DNA of 23,013 nucleotides from Mycogone perniciosa (taxonomy: Eukaryota; Ascomycota; Sordariomycetes; Hypocreales; Hypocreaceae), in NCBI GenBank assembly GCA_025331125.1, contig JAOALB010000300.1, forward strand, positions 1 through 23,013. Direction: 5' to 3'. The position numbers and the translations under genes are program-made. Positions 7,975 through 19,100 of this stretch are shown in pieces. Each line of letters begins with the position of its first letter. Position 1 is the stretch's first letter. The notes beneath the pieces are model-generated. The model saw nothing but the letters and a program-made list of their open reading frames with translations, was not told where the DNA came from and searched no databases.

Positions 7975-8490
7975 TGGAATCGAGCGCGGAAACCGCACTC
8001 CTGACAGAACCACGAAGCGGAAATTGGGACTAAGAGATACTGCGGATCATTTGATCATGATGCTAGCAGCCGAAAGGAACCAACGGTTACCTAAATACGC
8101 GTCAGCGGCTGTAAAAGTTACAGATGGGGTTCGATATTGAAGGGGGAAGAAGGTTGGTGTGTATTAAACTAGGTCTATCTGTACGTCTTTATACTATATT
8201 GCCTTCCTGATACAGTAACTGCTTAAATAAGCAGCCGACATTCCTCGGGTAAGCCAACAAGGAAATGCAGGAGCGTTGGGTATGTCAGTTACCCCCGACA
8301 AAATATCCACGGCGTTGATGGGTTCATGAATAACACCGTGAATTAGCTAGTCATCATGACTTGCGAGTCATAGAAGATCAGCCAGTGCCGGCGAATTTCC
8401 CGGTTTAAATATGAACTTGATCAGACCGTCTAAATCGGGGAAGCATCACGCAAGCAAATGTTTCACCAATATAAGGCTGGGGGTTTGTAG
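7538..8490. other. Gene-free spacer with CA microsatellite
   Basis: I see no supported gene. The interval contains a CA microsatellite at 7947-7974 and two copies of the CCCCCGACAAAATA-type motif, inverted at 7916-7931 and direct at 8292-8305. Open frames at 7841-8140 (+) and 8013-7783 (-) run through the microsatellite in opposite directions and look accidental. A - strand open frame at 7686-7489 overlaps the end of copy 3 and is a shadow. Confidence 0.5.
7947..7974. repeat. CA microsatellite
   Basis: The tract is an uninterrupted CA/AC run of about fourteen units, in the opposite sense to the GT tract at 3395-3440. Confidence 0.92.
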
Positions 8491-8718
8491 TGCTCCGCAG
8501 TGAACGATGATAAAATCCAGTGTGATCCTTTCAACTGGGGGGAGTTGCCTGATGAAACTTCAGCAGTACTTCTTGGCGGTGGGCTGGCTTCCCGAAAATA
8601 CGAAATTCTACCTGATTTTTGCAGTGATTACTCCATAAAGGAGAACACTAACTGTATTTTAAAAAGATTCTCAATGCAAGCTCCTTCGCCTACTTATCGG
8701 AGCCTAGTCGAAGTTTAA
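8491..8718 (+). CDS. Short orphan open frame, possible exon or relic
   Basis: A + strand frame is open from 8491 after a TAG and runs to TAA at 8716-8718, about 75 codons, reading through DPFNWGELPDETSAVLLGG and KYEILPDFCSDYSIK. There is no ATG at its start, but tgctccgcag just before 8501 would serve as a splice acceptor, so it could be a terminal exon whose partner has been lost or lies unrecognised to the left. Codon content looks protein-like (no low complexity, three Cys), yet no family is recognised. I cannot exclude a chance open frame. Confidence 0.25.
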   Translation, partial: CSAVNDDKIQCDPFNWGELPDETSAVLLGGGLASRKYEILPDFCSDYSIKENTNCILKRFSMQAPSPTYRSLVEV

Positions 8719-10292
8719 TCAACATAATTACTCTCCATTTGCACATAACTTTCAAGTTTGCCCTGCCTCTTTTTTAGCTGATTCCACATATCCTATGCGC
8801 TAAGCCCAGTTTCGTAAATTAAGTAATTGAACAGAGTAAACAAAACCAAGCTGCCGTCGAGCTGCCCGCCAAAATATCCCTCCTGCACACTAGATAGCTG
8901 TCATATAACTGCCTGCGCCTTTATTACAAACGTATTTTCTGTATTCTGTATAGAGTACGAAGTACCTACGTAGGTACTCCGTAGGTATATATTATATGAC
9001 CATTTATTGTAACACTTAGTAATTCGTTTATGGATACACACTGACGTTTAGTGGTGGGGCGTGGTGGCGGGAGGGTGGGGCTATATAGAAGTTGTGTGCA
9101 AATAGAGATAGTATACGTGTACTCCGTATGTAAATACTCGTAATTCTCTTCATCAAATCCTTGGGGCGATCCTTCGGAGATGGAGAGATACTATACTGTA
9201 AAGGGGTATCCGTTATTACAAAGGGAAGTGGGTGGTGGATACAGCTCTCTACTACTTACAGAGCCTCTTTCTAAAAATACTGAAGGCCTAATCCCACAAG
9301 GCATTCTGGTGAGACTCTCGAGTTACTTCTTTAAGATGAATGGCCATCAGGATATCTCGCAGAATCCACTCACCAACAAAGAGCCTTCTTTTTTCTCCCC
9401 TTTCTTCCTTTCTTCTTTGTTTTCTAAGTTCTCTATTCTGCTTTTATAATTGTCTGTTTTTACTGCCGCTTACTAAAACACAAGTTGCGGCCTAATCTCA
9501 CCGTAGTTACATAATGCATGATCGCCCCCTCCTTAATAGAGTTTTAAACAAACCTCGCGTTAGTGCCGCTTAATATGCCCGAGATGGCCATCCCGATAAA
9601 GTTTATCGCCTTTCGCCAAAAGATGCGGCGACCCATCTCCTTGGTGACATGACACCTCACAGGTTTTCGCCCCACCAACAAGTCAGTGCCTCGCTTTGCT
9701 GCTAAAGATGCTGCGGTAAAATGCAGCAAGGGTTGTATAGTATCAACTGGCAGCGACCTCTACTACTATAGATTCGGTTCGACAAGCATTACGATGTCTT
9801 GACTGATTATGTTCCATTTTCCAGTACACTGTCCACTTACCAGCATGTGTACCGCTAATGACTTATATCTAGGTAGGTACGGAGTAGTATTTTATCAATC
9901 AAGTAGTACTCAAGACATTTTAGCGGCAATAGCAGATTTACTTTAGGCCTACTGTAAGAACTAGGACTGTAGACTAACTTTTTACGCTAGTGAATACGAA
10001 TCTCAGACAAAGATATACAATAATATTTTAGACAGTGCTTGGCATATTTAGTAGATATCTTACTCTAATAACAATTGTTTACCTAGTATAGGACAAAAGT
10101 ATAAAGGCATTGAACCTGCTCTCATTAATGAAGTGATCTATCATCCTTATCCATTATCCTCCTTACATCCTCGCCAAGTTCAATACATTTATTATTGTCA
10201 ACGGCAATATAACTTGCACTATCAGCTACAATTGCTGAGGTGTACACTTCACTTTTGCTGGTCTGGTACAACGGTTTACAATTATCGCAACG
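8719..10292. other. Gene-poor spacer with palindromes and repeated 9-mers
   Basis: No gene is supported in this 1.6-kb stretch. It holds an 18-base palindrome at 8961-8978 and copies of TACTCCGTA/TACGGAGTA at 8975, 9120 and 9878. A near-copy of the CCCCGACAAAATA-type motif lies at 8865-8879, and a pyrimidine-rich tract at about 9385-9425. Open frames at 9180-9449 (+) and 9729-9544 (-) lack motifs and splice context. A TATA-like gtataaagg at 10099 lies about 190 bases upstream of the next gene start. Confidence 0.45.
8961..8978. repeat. Perfect 18-base palindrome
   Basis: The sequence agtacctacgtaggtact is self-complementary and is overlapped at its right end by the 9-mer TACTCCGTA (8975-8983). 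Such gta/tac-rich palindromes lie between genes here and could form hairpins. Confidence 0.85.
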
Positions 10293-11310
10293 ATGGTGAA
10301 CATACGAGACATACTCGTACTTGCTGGTAGGTGATAATACGATTCCTGCCTCATTAATCCTCATTCAATATAGCCATAATATTAACAGATTCTAGCATAT
10401 ACTGCTTCCGTGTTCGGTGCAGCGGTCCCTGTACCTGATTCTTTAGCTGTCGAGACAGCTATAACAACCGATATAGTAGCAACTCGTGCTATAGGACCAT
10501 GGAAGCCAACTCTCCCTAATAATTGGGTAAGTAACTATAACACTTTAACACTATCCTTTTTCTTAGGTTATCTATAGATATGGGAAACTCACCATTTTAC
10601 TTTCTGTCTAGGTTGCTTACAGCCAGACTGGCGGTAAATTGGGCGGTGCTGTAATCTCTGCCGCTATTACTATCGGCCTCCCTACAAATAGTATTGAACA
10701 TCTCGTCCAGTCTTTCGAGAACTCTGGCTATAACATGGCCAAAGAATATGCGTATAGCAGCTGGGAAAACCTGCGTAATTGGGCAGGGTTGCAAACTGCT
10801 ATGGCTGTTGTCGGTGCTGAAGCGTGGTTTGACTTCAGATATATCAGAGACGCCTACAGAGCTACTAAGTAAGTGCTATATTACTGTGGATATCTACAAT
10901 AGCGTTCCAAGGTTGCTGATTAAGATCTAGGTTTATAACTATGGTCATCCGATTTCATCCTAGGGATGGACTTCCAGCAGTAAGGTTTCCTCTTGATATC
11001 TCCAACAACTTGCACCTTCTTAACCTCACTTAACAACTTGAAATTTATTAACTAAATGCTATAGAGTACCATCCCTGTCATTGCAAACGCTCTTGCAAGT
11101 TATTGGCACATTGGCCATGTTGAGGCTAACTATAACCCCCAACGCCCTGCTGTCAATAAGGCCAGGGAAGATCCTCACGATGAATTCTCCGACCTGTCTG
11201 AAAGGGGAGGGACCTGTGGTGGTAAATTTGCTATAAACCCTTTGTCTAAAGTGGACAAACGTGCCGGTCATGTACCACTTACTACATATTGTACTACTTT
11301 TCATAAATAA
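10293..11310 (+). CDS. Predicted secreted protein of unknown family, five exons
   Basis: The model has exons 10293-10326, 10396-10526, 10612-10868, 10964-10979 and 11065-11310 joined in frame (684 nt, 227 residues). Donors are GTAGGT, GTAAGT, GTAAGT and GTAAGG; acceptors are TAG. The N-terminus is a good signal peptide: MVNIRD, then the hydrophobic ILVLAAYTASVFGAA, with likely cleavage near Ala-Val-Pro. The mature part has a Gly/Ala-rich hydrophobic stretch (GGAVISAAITIGL), a Trp/Tyr-rich segment (YAYSSWENLRNWAG), a Trp-His-Ile-Gly-His patch, and only two Cys, both in the last exon. Exon 4 is a 16-base microexon; retaining the last intron would instead end the protein soon after it (stop near 11030). 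I do not recognise the family. Secretion, an unmatched sequence and a transposon-walled location fit an effector-like or antagonism protein, which is inference. Confidence 0.62.
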
Positions 11311-12076
11311 GTCATTTATTAATGGCGATTCGGGGTAATGCCATTAAAGTGCCATTTTGGTAAGGGGATAGGTTCTTCCCTTATTTATTATTTAGGTAGT
11401 TACTCTTTTGGGTCTTGGACTTAAATGATCTCTTTACTAGCTATACTGAACTAACAAAAACTTCTTCCATACAACATACCTTATTCTGTGAACGATCAAC
11501 GTTATGCTACTAGCCCATTAAGCTTTCAGCCTTTTTTACACGAAGGATAATCAAATCATAACATTGGATTGTTCATCGAAAATTGGCCGCGTGGCTATAT
11601 CTTTTACCTTATCAATATACGTGTATTGCGGTCCTTGCAGGCCGTGGGCACAGTATTATAGTTTGCAGCCTTCCTTTTTCAAACTACTCTGCTTTATATG
11701 ACCAAGCAAACTAATTATCTAGTAATTGGATCGTTTTAGCGAGACCATCGTCCTAATTCCAAGCTACCTTAACAAGTTAATAGTTAATAATTTACGTTAA
11801 ACGATAACATAAAACTGGTCATAAGTATAGGGGAGCTAGTATATAAGTCTACTGGCTCTCAGGTGAATATAGTGTAGATCCAATCATGAGGAACCAAATC
11901 GAGGGAGAGACTGTGTATGACCATGATGTCGGTAGCGTCCTTTCAAGAAGTCCCTTTAATGCTAGCCTTCCGATCAGCTGCCCAAGCGGCATTTTGTTCG
12001 GCCGTCAACCCGTTCCTCTGTTCAGTAATCACCCAAGCCCTCTTCTCGGCCACCATGTCGAGCTTCTGTTTGCCAA
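11311..12076. other. Spacer, no supported gene
   Basis: Nothing is recognised in the first 550 bases. From 11838 a TATA-like agtatataagt precedes ATGs at 11886 and 11917, each opening a frame of about 65 codons. The two frames overlap in different registers with no recognisable motif. They may be the upstream part of the Myb-like relic to the right. Confidence 0.35.
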
Positions 12077-12770
12077 ATGACCCCCCACAATTCTTACCAA
12101 CCTCCCCAGCCCTCAGCTAAGACTACTCTCCAACAGACAGGACAAGAAAATAAAACGACACCCACCGTGCCTGTACAGCCTAAAACTAGGTCTAGGGAAG
12201 TCAGACTTCGAGAAAAGGGCCGACAATAGAACTCCCCTCTTCATGCAAGCACTCTCCTAAAAGCTTCATAGATGCGGAAGACACTTTTGTGTTATCCTTG
12301 CTAGAGACGGACGAAGCCTGGAAGGACAGAGTGACTGATACGAAAAACGAATTTGGTACCGACAGAACTATTCCTTCTTTAGAGATGAGATCCAAGAGAT
12401 CATAGGCTGTTCATCCTCACGCGAGAAGTGATGGGCCGAGCAAGATCAAGTTCGAAAATAGGCGTACCAGGGAGAGCCTAAGTCACAAATAGCACAGCTC
12501 CAGGAAGGAAAGCAGATGAGAACTGAAAAAGGACAGCGAAAATTGGGACGATGATGAAGACTCTATTATCGCATAGCATATAAGGCTACTTATCTACAGG
12601 CGTATTGTGAGCTCACATTTTGCTGGATTTTGATCTGATATCTCTTCTTAGAAAGTCGATGCTCGCCCGGTATGGTTGGGACGACGTCTTGTCCAAATTC
12701 CATCGGATATTTAACACAGATGGAAGCATCGCGGCAATCAAGTGACGATGGGAACGAATAAATGGTATAG
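12077..12770 (+). pseudogene. Degraded Myb/SANT-like gene relic
   Basis: Three coding-like pieces occur in order. The first, ATG at 12077 to TAG at 12227, gives 50 polar residues (MTPHNSYQPPQPSAKTTLQQ onward) resembling a disordered N-terminus. A second piece in another register, about 12193-12405, reads SFIDAEDTFVLSLLETDEAW and later FGTDRTIPSLEMRSK, the pattern of a Myb/SANT-like helix set: acidic start, hydrophobic helix, Trp, then a Leu-x-x-Arg helix. The third, about 12659-12765 after a possible acceptor ttcttag, reads YGWDDVLSKFHRIFNTDG and SIAAIK, stop, RWERIN, a second similar set. Frame changes and stops mean no full protein is made. The family call is by pattern only, and a transposon-related Myb-like protein is equally possible. 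Confidence 0.35.
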
Positions 12771-12960
12771 TTATGATTGGAACTGGCTCATAGCCTTCCC
12801 TTGCGAGGAGAAGCCATGAAGGCAGCCCATAGAATCATCCCACTCAGAGGAGAGATTGGAAGCAGTGCCTTTATAAGCAGCCAGCCTAACAACACCAGTA
12901 ACAAGCTTCCCTCCTACACCTACAGGTACCCCACCTTTTAGGTGCCTACTCACCAAAATT
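12771..12960. other. Short spacer at the right edge of the gene island
   Basis: Balanced DNA with no supported gene. The - strand open frame at 12956-12771 has no recognisable feature. Composition switches to AT-rich at about 12960-12970. Confidence 0.4.
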
Positions 12961-15835
12961 CATATCCTTTTAACTAGCTATTAAGAAAAATAAGCTTAAT
13001 ATCGCTCTTTTGCCCCTTTTAGCAATATAGAGAAAGATAGCGAACGCTATTAGACTTTAAGTAAATTAAGGATAATTAAACCTTGCTGCTGCTAGGCAGG
13101 CAGTACTTTAATAATTTAAAAAAGAGGGCACTCCTTTACTTTTAAGGTAAAGGGAGAGTATAATCCTCCTACTTACGCCTAAAAAATACTGCATTAATAA
13201 TAAATATATTAAAACTAATATCTTTAAATTTAATTTTAGTTTTAATATAAAACCTAGCGTTTCCTTTTTGTTAAAAGGGATTTAAAAAGGCTTTTTTTTT
13301 CCTTTTAAAGTAGGCTAATAAAAGCACTTGCCTTTAATAACAGTAAATAGTTTACTGCAGCCTATAAAATCTTTATATAAATTAAAAGAATTAATGTATT
13401 TTAAAAAGCTAGATAAAAAGTTTTATTTGTAATAGTTTAAGCTATTAATAACTATTTAATTAAATATTAAAGAAAATATTATCTTTTAGCTGCTTTATAA
13501 ATAAATAAAGTATTTATTAATACTTTTAAAGGCCTCTTTTTTAAAAAAGCGTTTATAAACTTTAAAAAATTAAATAAAAATCCCATTTTAATTAGATTAA
13601 TAATTATATAGCTAATTAATAAAAAAGCCTATTAAAATTATAAATAATAATAAATTAAACTTTACCCTTTAATTTGAATTAACCTAAATGCTTTATTAAT
13701 AACTAATAGCTTAAAGTAAATTATATAAGCTATAATTACAGTTAAAGGTATAAATGAAAACTTTTTAATAGGAAAAGAAAATAAATTTACTTTATAAAAT
13801 AATAAAAGGCTAGCTTTTAGTATAAAAATTAATTTAATTAAATAAAATATAACTTTTAAAAAACTTAATAATAAGATTTTTTTTAATCCCTTTAAAGTAT
13901 AATTAAAGAAAGATTACTGCTATAAAAGCTAGGCAGGAAATTATTAAAATTAAAAAGTTTAAATATAAAAATATTATTTACTTTTAAAAAGTAAAGTTAA
14001 GTTTTATATTAAAAATTAATAATAAAGAAATTAAATAGAAAATCTTTACTTTAAATTTAACTGTAAAGGTTAATAGCTTAAAAATCAAGAAAAAATATAT
14101 ATAAAGGTATTTTTTTATATAAAGTATTTTTAAATATTATATTAATACTTTAAGTATTTTTTTTATTAATACATTAATTTTAATTAAAGCTTAAAACGGT
14201 ATTAAGTTTAAAGAACCTTTAACTTTTTATTAAAAGGCTTTTTTTAATTAAATTATTAATACCTGCTATTACTTTATTTCTTTTAAAAAAAAGTTAAAAT
14301 AAACTTTAAACTCTTTAACTATTTAACTTTAATAAGACTTTAAACCTAAAAAGTATAAGTAACTTAATATAATAAATACTTAAGCTTTTATAACCTTTAA
14401 AGTTATATTAAAACTATATAATATAAAAGGTATAGTAAGCCTGCCTTTTAATATATTAATAAAGATAAAAACTGTAATAACTTTATTTAATATATTAACT
14501 GCTTTCATTTTTATTAATTTAATACTTTAAACTGCTATATATATTTAACTATTAAAGATAATATAAAATTATATACTATTAAAAAATAACTTAAAAGTAT
14601 TAAAGAATTTAACATTTGAGAATTTAAAAAAAAAGACTTTACCCCTTTTATCTTTAAGCTTAGATTAAATGTATTTAAAAGAGGAGCTTTTTAAACTGTT
14701 TTAATTGGATTTTTTACTGTTTTTGCCTTTAAAGCTTAGATTTAAAGCCTTTTCCCTTTAAATAAAATAATACCCTTTATCCTTATAATAAAGCCCCTTT
14801 AAAATAAAATTAACTTAATAAATATCTTTAATAGTTTATTAAAAGAAGTTGTATTAATTTACTTTATAGTAAAGGTTATTAATTTGATTAATCTTATAAA
14901 TAATACTTTAAAGGAATTTTTAAAGGGAAATAAACTTTATAAATTTAATTTATAAATAATAAACCCTATTAAAATTACTAAAAGAACTTTAATTTAAAGG
15001 TCTTTTAAATTAATATAAAAAAATAAAGATAATATTATAATATAGCCTTTTTATTAGCTTAAAGAATAGTTTTAATATTATATTTATTTAAAAACTATAT
15101 ATATACTAGAATATTATATTATTTAAAAAATAAAGTTCTATAGCTATATTATTAGAAATATTTACTATAAACCTTCTTTTAATACTATAATAAAAACCTT
15201 TAAAAAATCAAGTTAACTTACTGTAAATTTAATTGTTATAAAAGACTTTAATATATTATATTAAATATAGCAATTAGGCTACGCTTTAAATGTTGCAGGC
15301 AATAAACCAATTAAATAGGCAGATAAATATAATTTAATCCCTACTTTTATAAATACCTTTATAAAGGATTTTAAAGAATATATTAACTTTATTTTTATTA
15401 ACTGTTTAATATTAATAACTATTATAAAAAACTTAAATATAGGCTTACACTATTATATAATTATTACGTTATATTTAAGCTTAATTAGTTTAATAGCTAG
15501 CCTAAAAAAAGTATATCCCTTTTAAAAGCTTATAAAAGTTTAGTTAATTAGTATATATATATACCTAGCTCCTTTTAAAGGTAAATATAATTAATTTAAT
15601 TAAAGGAGACTTAAATATAGTTATATAAATACTATAAAGGCTTTTTATAGACTATATATAGTTAATATATAAAAAGTAATGTTAAAATAAATATAATACC
15701 TTTTAATAATATAAAGACTATTAAATAGCCTATTTAGTTTATATTATAATGCCCTTTAAAACTAATCAATAAATTAAAGTAAAGAATATATTATATAATA
15801 CAGTTAAATATTAAAAACATAATTATTAAACTAAA
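12961..15835 (+). mobile_element. RIP-degraded non-LTR retrotransposon (LINE), 5' part
   Basis: This AT-rich, CpA-depleted block ends exactly where the copia 5' LTR begins. Its right part carries an endonuclease domain remnant on + (15140-15520). LINEs place that domain at the start of ORF2 with reverse transcriptase following, and no reverse transcriptase fits in the 310 bases before the LTR, so the element is interrupted by the copia insertion. The upstream 2 kb would then hold the 5' region and ORF1, but RIP has erased any motif I can name there. A Tad1-like fungal LINE is my best guess; the left boundary near 12961 is set only by composition. Confidence 0.5.
15140..15520 (+). pseudogene. 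LINE apurinic/apyrimidinic-type endonuclease domain remnant
   Basis: The + frame reads IIRNIYYKPSF, then IVIKDFNILYYI, QLGYAL, ADKYNLIP, KDFKEYINFIFIN and later LHYYIIITL. This follows the LINE endonuclease landmarks: a Tyr-x-Pro-Pro-like strand, Gly-Asp-Phe-Asn (here Lys-Asp-Phe-Asn at 15241-15252), a Leu-Ile-Pro strand, an Ile-Asp-Leu-x-Phe strand (Asp to Asn here) and Ser-Asp-His (Leu-His-Tyr here) before Ile-Ile. The substitutions at the catalytic positions and the scattered stops fit RIP transitions. The intact domain would nick target DNA to prime reverse transcription. Confidence 0.6.
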
Positions 15836-16109
15836 TGTTAGGTTAGGTAGGCTAAGGACCTACCACTTATCAGCGCTTATTAGCGCTAGGGAGCTTTTAT
15901 CTGCTTATATAGCAGATACCAGCTAATATACATATCGCGTAAGCAATATATCAGACTATAAAGGCGCTTACAACGCATATATTCTACATTTTCCTTTATA
16001 TTAGCTATCTATATATATAGCGAGGCTATTACAGTATATTTATTACTAGAATCAACCTTTATTCCCATTTCTCTCTATACTCTATATACCTATACAGCGC
16101 TCTGTAATA
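15836..16109 (+). repeat. Copia 5' LTR
   Basis: The repeat runs from TGTTAGGTTAGG to a TAATA end, so the termini form a near-perfect TGTTA/TAACA inverted pair, with one C-to-T change at the right end. It aligns with the 3' LTR at a constant 6927-base offset. By my count about 26 of 251 shared positions differ, about 23 of them transitions, as expected when RIP strikes each copy separately. The flanking bases ctaaa (15831-15835) would be the target-site duplication, not checkable because the right flank is outside the window. Confidence 0.85.
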
Positions 16110-16125
16110 GTTATAAGCCTAGGTA
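16110..16125 (+). other. Possible primer-binding site of the copia element
   Basis: Directly after the LTR the sequence reads gttataagcctaggta. The primer-binding site of a retrotransposon is expected here. The region is RIP-mutated and I cannot assign the priming tRNA. Confidence 0.35.
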
Positions 16126-16189
16126 GTAACTACTAGAGTTACTAGAAACTTCCCTTAATATTATATCTTTACCTTTACTTTTTCCCTTC

Positions 16190-19100
16190 GCCTTTAAGCT
16201 CTTAAAGCCACCTTTTACAATAAATAATATAAAAGATATTACTTTTATAAAGTTAGATTTAATAGTTTAGTAAATTAAATAGATTACTATTTTAAATAAC
16301 TATATAACTACCGCGAGGATTTAGAATAAAGTTAATCTTAATCTCTTTAATTAAAATAATAACTATTTCTCTGCTTTAAAGCCACCTACCTTAATTAAAG
16401 TAAAAGAAACTGCTTTAAAAGTATTTAAAAAAAAAGCTACTTTAATAAATATTTTTATTTATTATAATAGTCTATTTTATAAGTATTAATATACTATTAC
16501 TTTATATATTGAAAAAAGGAAGGCTAAAGTAGTAATTTTTAAATAGATATAGAAGACAGTTAATATTAGCATTTATACTTTAATCTTTATAGACTTTAAA
16601 GCTATAACCTAAGCTATAGCTTTAGCCTTTACTACTATTAAAGCAGTTAATAAAAATAATAAAAACTTAAACGCTAAGTTTACTATTTATTAAATTATAA
16701 AGAAGCTTAAAAAACAATTAACTCTTTATAAAGATATAATATGCAAAAAAGTATAGATTTTATATAAATATATTCTATATAATATAAAGTATAAAAACCT
16801 AAAGCTAAGAGTATAGTATATAAACTAGGCGCGCGTTTATATAAATATAATAAAGTATAAGCTCTTTAAAGTTATAGGAATAGCTGCTTAAAGGGCTTTC
16901 CTAAAAGCTATTAGAATATATTATACCCTAAACTTTACTTTACATTACCTATACTATATAGATAGTTAAATTAAGAGCAGTAAAACTGCTAAAATCTTCT
17001 CCTTTAACTAGCTTAGTTAACTTTTCCTAAATAGTATATAAAATGCAGAGAATTACGTTTATAGACTCTATATAACATTTAATAACCGCTTAAATAAAGC
17101 TATAGTAAATAATACTATATATTTAAAAGCTTTTACTAGGAAAGAATGCCTATATAGATAGGAAAGGTATAATTAGCCTTTAAAGGACTATAATATACTA
17201 CTTGCTGCGCTTAAAGGAAAACTTAATAAGAAAGGGAAATATACCTTTAACCTACAATAAACTGCAGTAATTTATACTTGCCTTTAAGAAAATAAATAGT
17301 ATATACTCTGCGATAAGCTTAATAAAAGGGGTATTAACTTTACAGCCCTAGCTTAAAAAGGTATAGCTTTAACTATTATAGCTGCCTTAATCTACCTAAA
17401 CCTAATTAATAAAGAAAATACAAGCTTTACAGTATATATAATAAATATATTAATATATACTAATATATAGAATATACTTTACTGCCTTTTTTAAAGTACT
17501 CTCTTTAATACTTATAGTACTATTTATTTAATAAATAATAGGAATTACTTTATTTCTAGCTTTTTTATTTTAAATATAGAAAATAACTATATTAAAGTAA
17601 AAGGAGCTAGGTATCTTATAGCTAAGAGAGGATACTGCCTATTAAAGGATACTTTCTATAATTTATATTAGAAAGCAGCGCGCTTAGTAAAGTTTATAGA
17701 TATAGCTATAGTTAAAGGATTTTATATTAATATTATATTTTCATTAAAGCTTTAAAAAGCAGGAATATAGCTTATAAAGTGCAATAATATATTTTACACT
17801 AGTATAGTAAATTTAAATATAGTTATAGGGAAGGTAAAGTATAAGTATAATCTTTTATTTCTTTAATATAAACCCTTATCGCTTTATATTGCCCCTATCC
17901 TTAAATATACTATTTTAAGCAGTATAACTGCTTTATTCCTTCTTCCTAGCGCAAACTACTATATCTATATAATATTAAAAAGAAAGAAAAGACTAATATA
18001 TAACCTATTAACACTATGCAGTAACTTAAAGCAGCTCTAGCACCTATAATCAAGACATTTAAGCCTAGAAGCGCTTAAAGCACTTGTAAAAAACGCAAGG
18101 AATATATATATTAAAGGAATTACGCAAATAAAGTGCAAAGCCTATACTTTTATATATATAAAACAGGTTATCTCTCGCAAAACGTTTAAAAGATAAGCAC
18201 TAAAACTATTCTTTAAAATATATTAAAATCTTTAAAACTATCCTTATAGTTATAATAAAAATAACTAGCTTTTAATACTTAAAAAAGAATACACTTTATA
18301 GTTATATATACGCCCTTTATTAAATAAAGAATAAGATACTGTCTTTAATATTTTCTTTAACTTTATAAGTATAGTAAAAATATAATATAATATCTTAGTG
18401 TATTTTTTTAAGCAGGATAATAAAAAAGCTGTAATTGCAGTTAAAGGCTTAATACGCTTTTAGATTTAAGTAAACGTAAAAGGAATTATCCTAAAGCTTG
18501 CCCTTTCCTATATATATAAGCCAAATAGCGCCTTAAAGTGCGCGGGTTAGGAAGTTATAAATAAATTAATAAAGATACTTAAAGCTATAAGCCTTTTAAC
18601 TAATTTATAGCCTCAAAGCGTAAAAGTTATAGTATATATTATTAATATAAGTTTTATATATAGCTTTAATATAATATTACCTATTAAAAAATTAAAGTAA
18701 TAGTTCCGCGATTTCGCGCCCCTTTTAATAAAAGAGCTGTCTATAGACCTATAGCTAAATTAAAGTAGACTTTATATATATAGCTGCCGCGCCTATATAC
18801 TTAATAAAGACTATAAAGCTAGCTGGAAAAAGAGAGAATTTAAAATAAAGCTTAAAGGCCTAATTAAATATCTTATTAAATATACTATAAACAATATATA
18901 TTACATTTAATTACCCTGCTTAGTAAAAGTAATTATTATAAGGAATATATAGTTTAATAAACCTAGCTTCTTTAATAGTAAAGAAAAAAGTATAAATAAG
19001 CTATTTATAATTAAATTAAATAAACTGTTTAATAAAGTTAAAAAAGATAAACTGGAATTTAAACTCTTCCTAATATATATTCCTATAATAAAGAATACCT

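Noticed and set aside
7783..8140. Open frames on both strands across the CA microsatellite
   Set aside because: The dinucleotide repeat encodes alternating residues on either strand, and no motif or splice structure supports a gene.
9745..9800. Possible tRNA suggested by a GGTTCGAC loop-like string near 9777
   Set aside because: No T-stem pairing or acceptor stem could be built around it.
11059..11304. 81-codon - strand open frame
   Set aside because: It is antisense to the last exon of the secreted-protein gene, whose + reading splices in frame with a signal peptide.
15836..15850. TTAGGTTAGG resembling telomeric repeat
   Set aside because: It occurs once per copia LTR, at the LTR terminus in both copies, and is not a tandem array.
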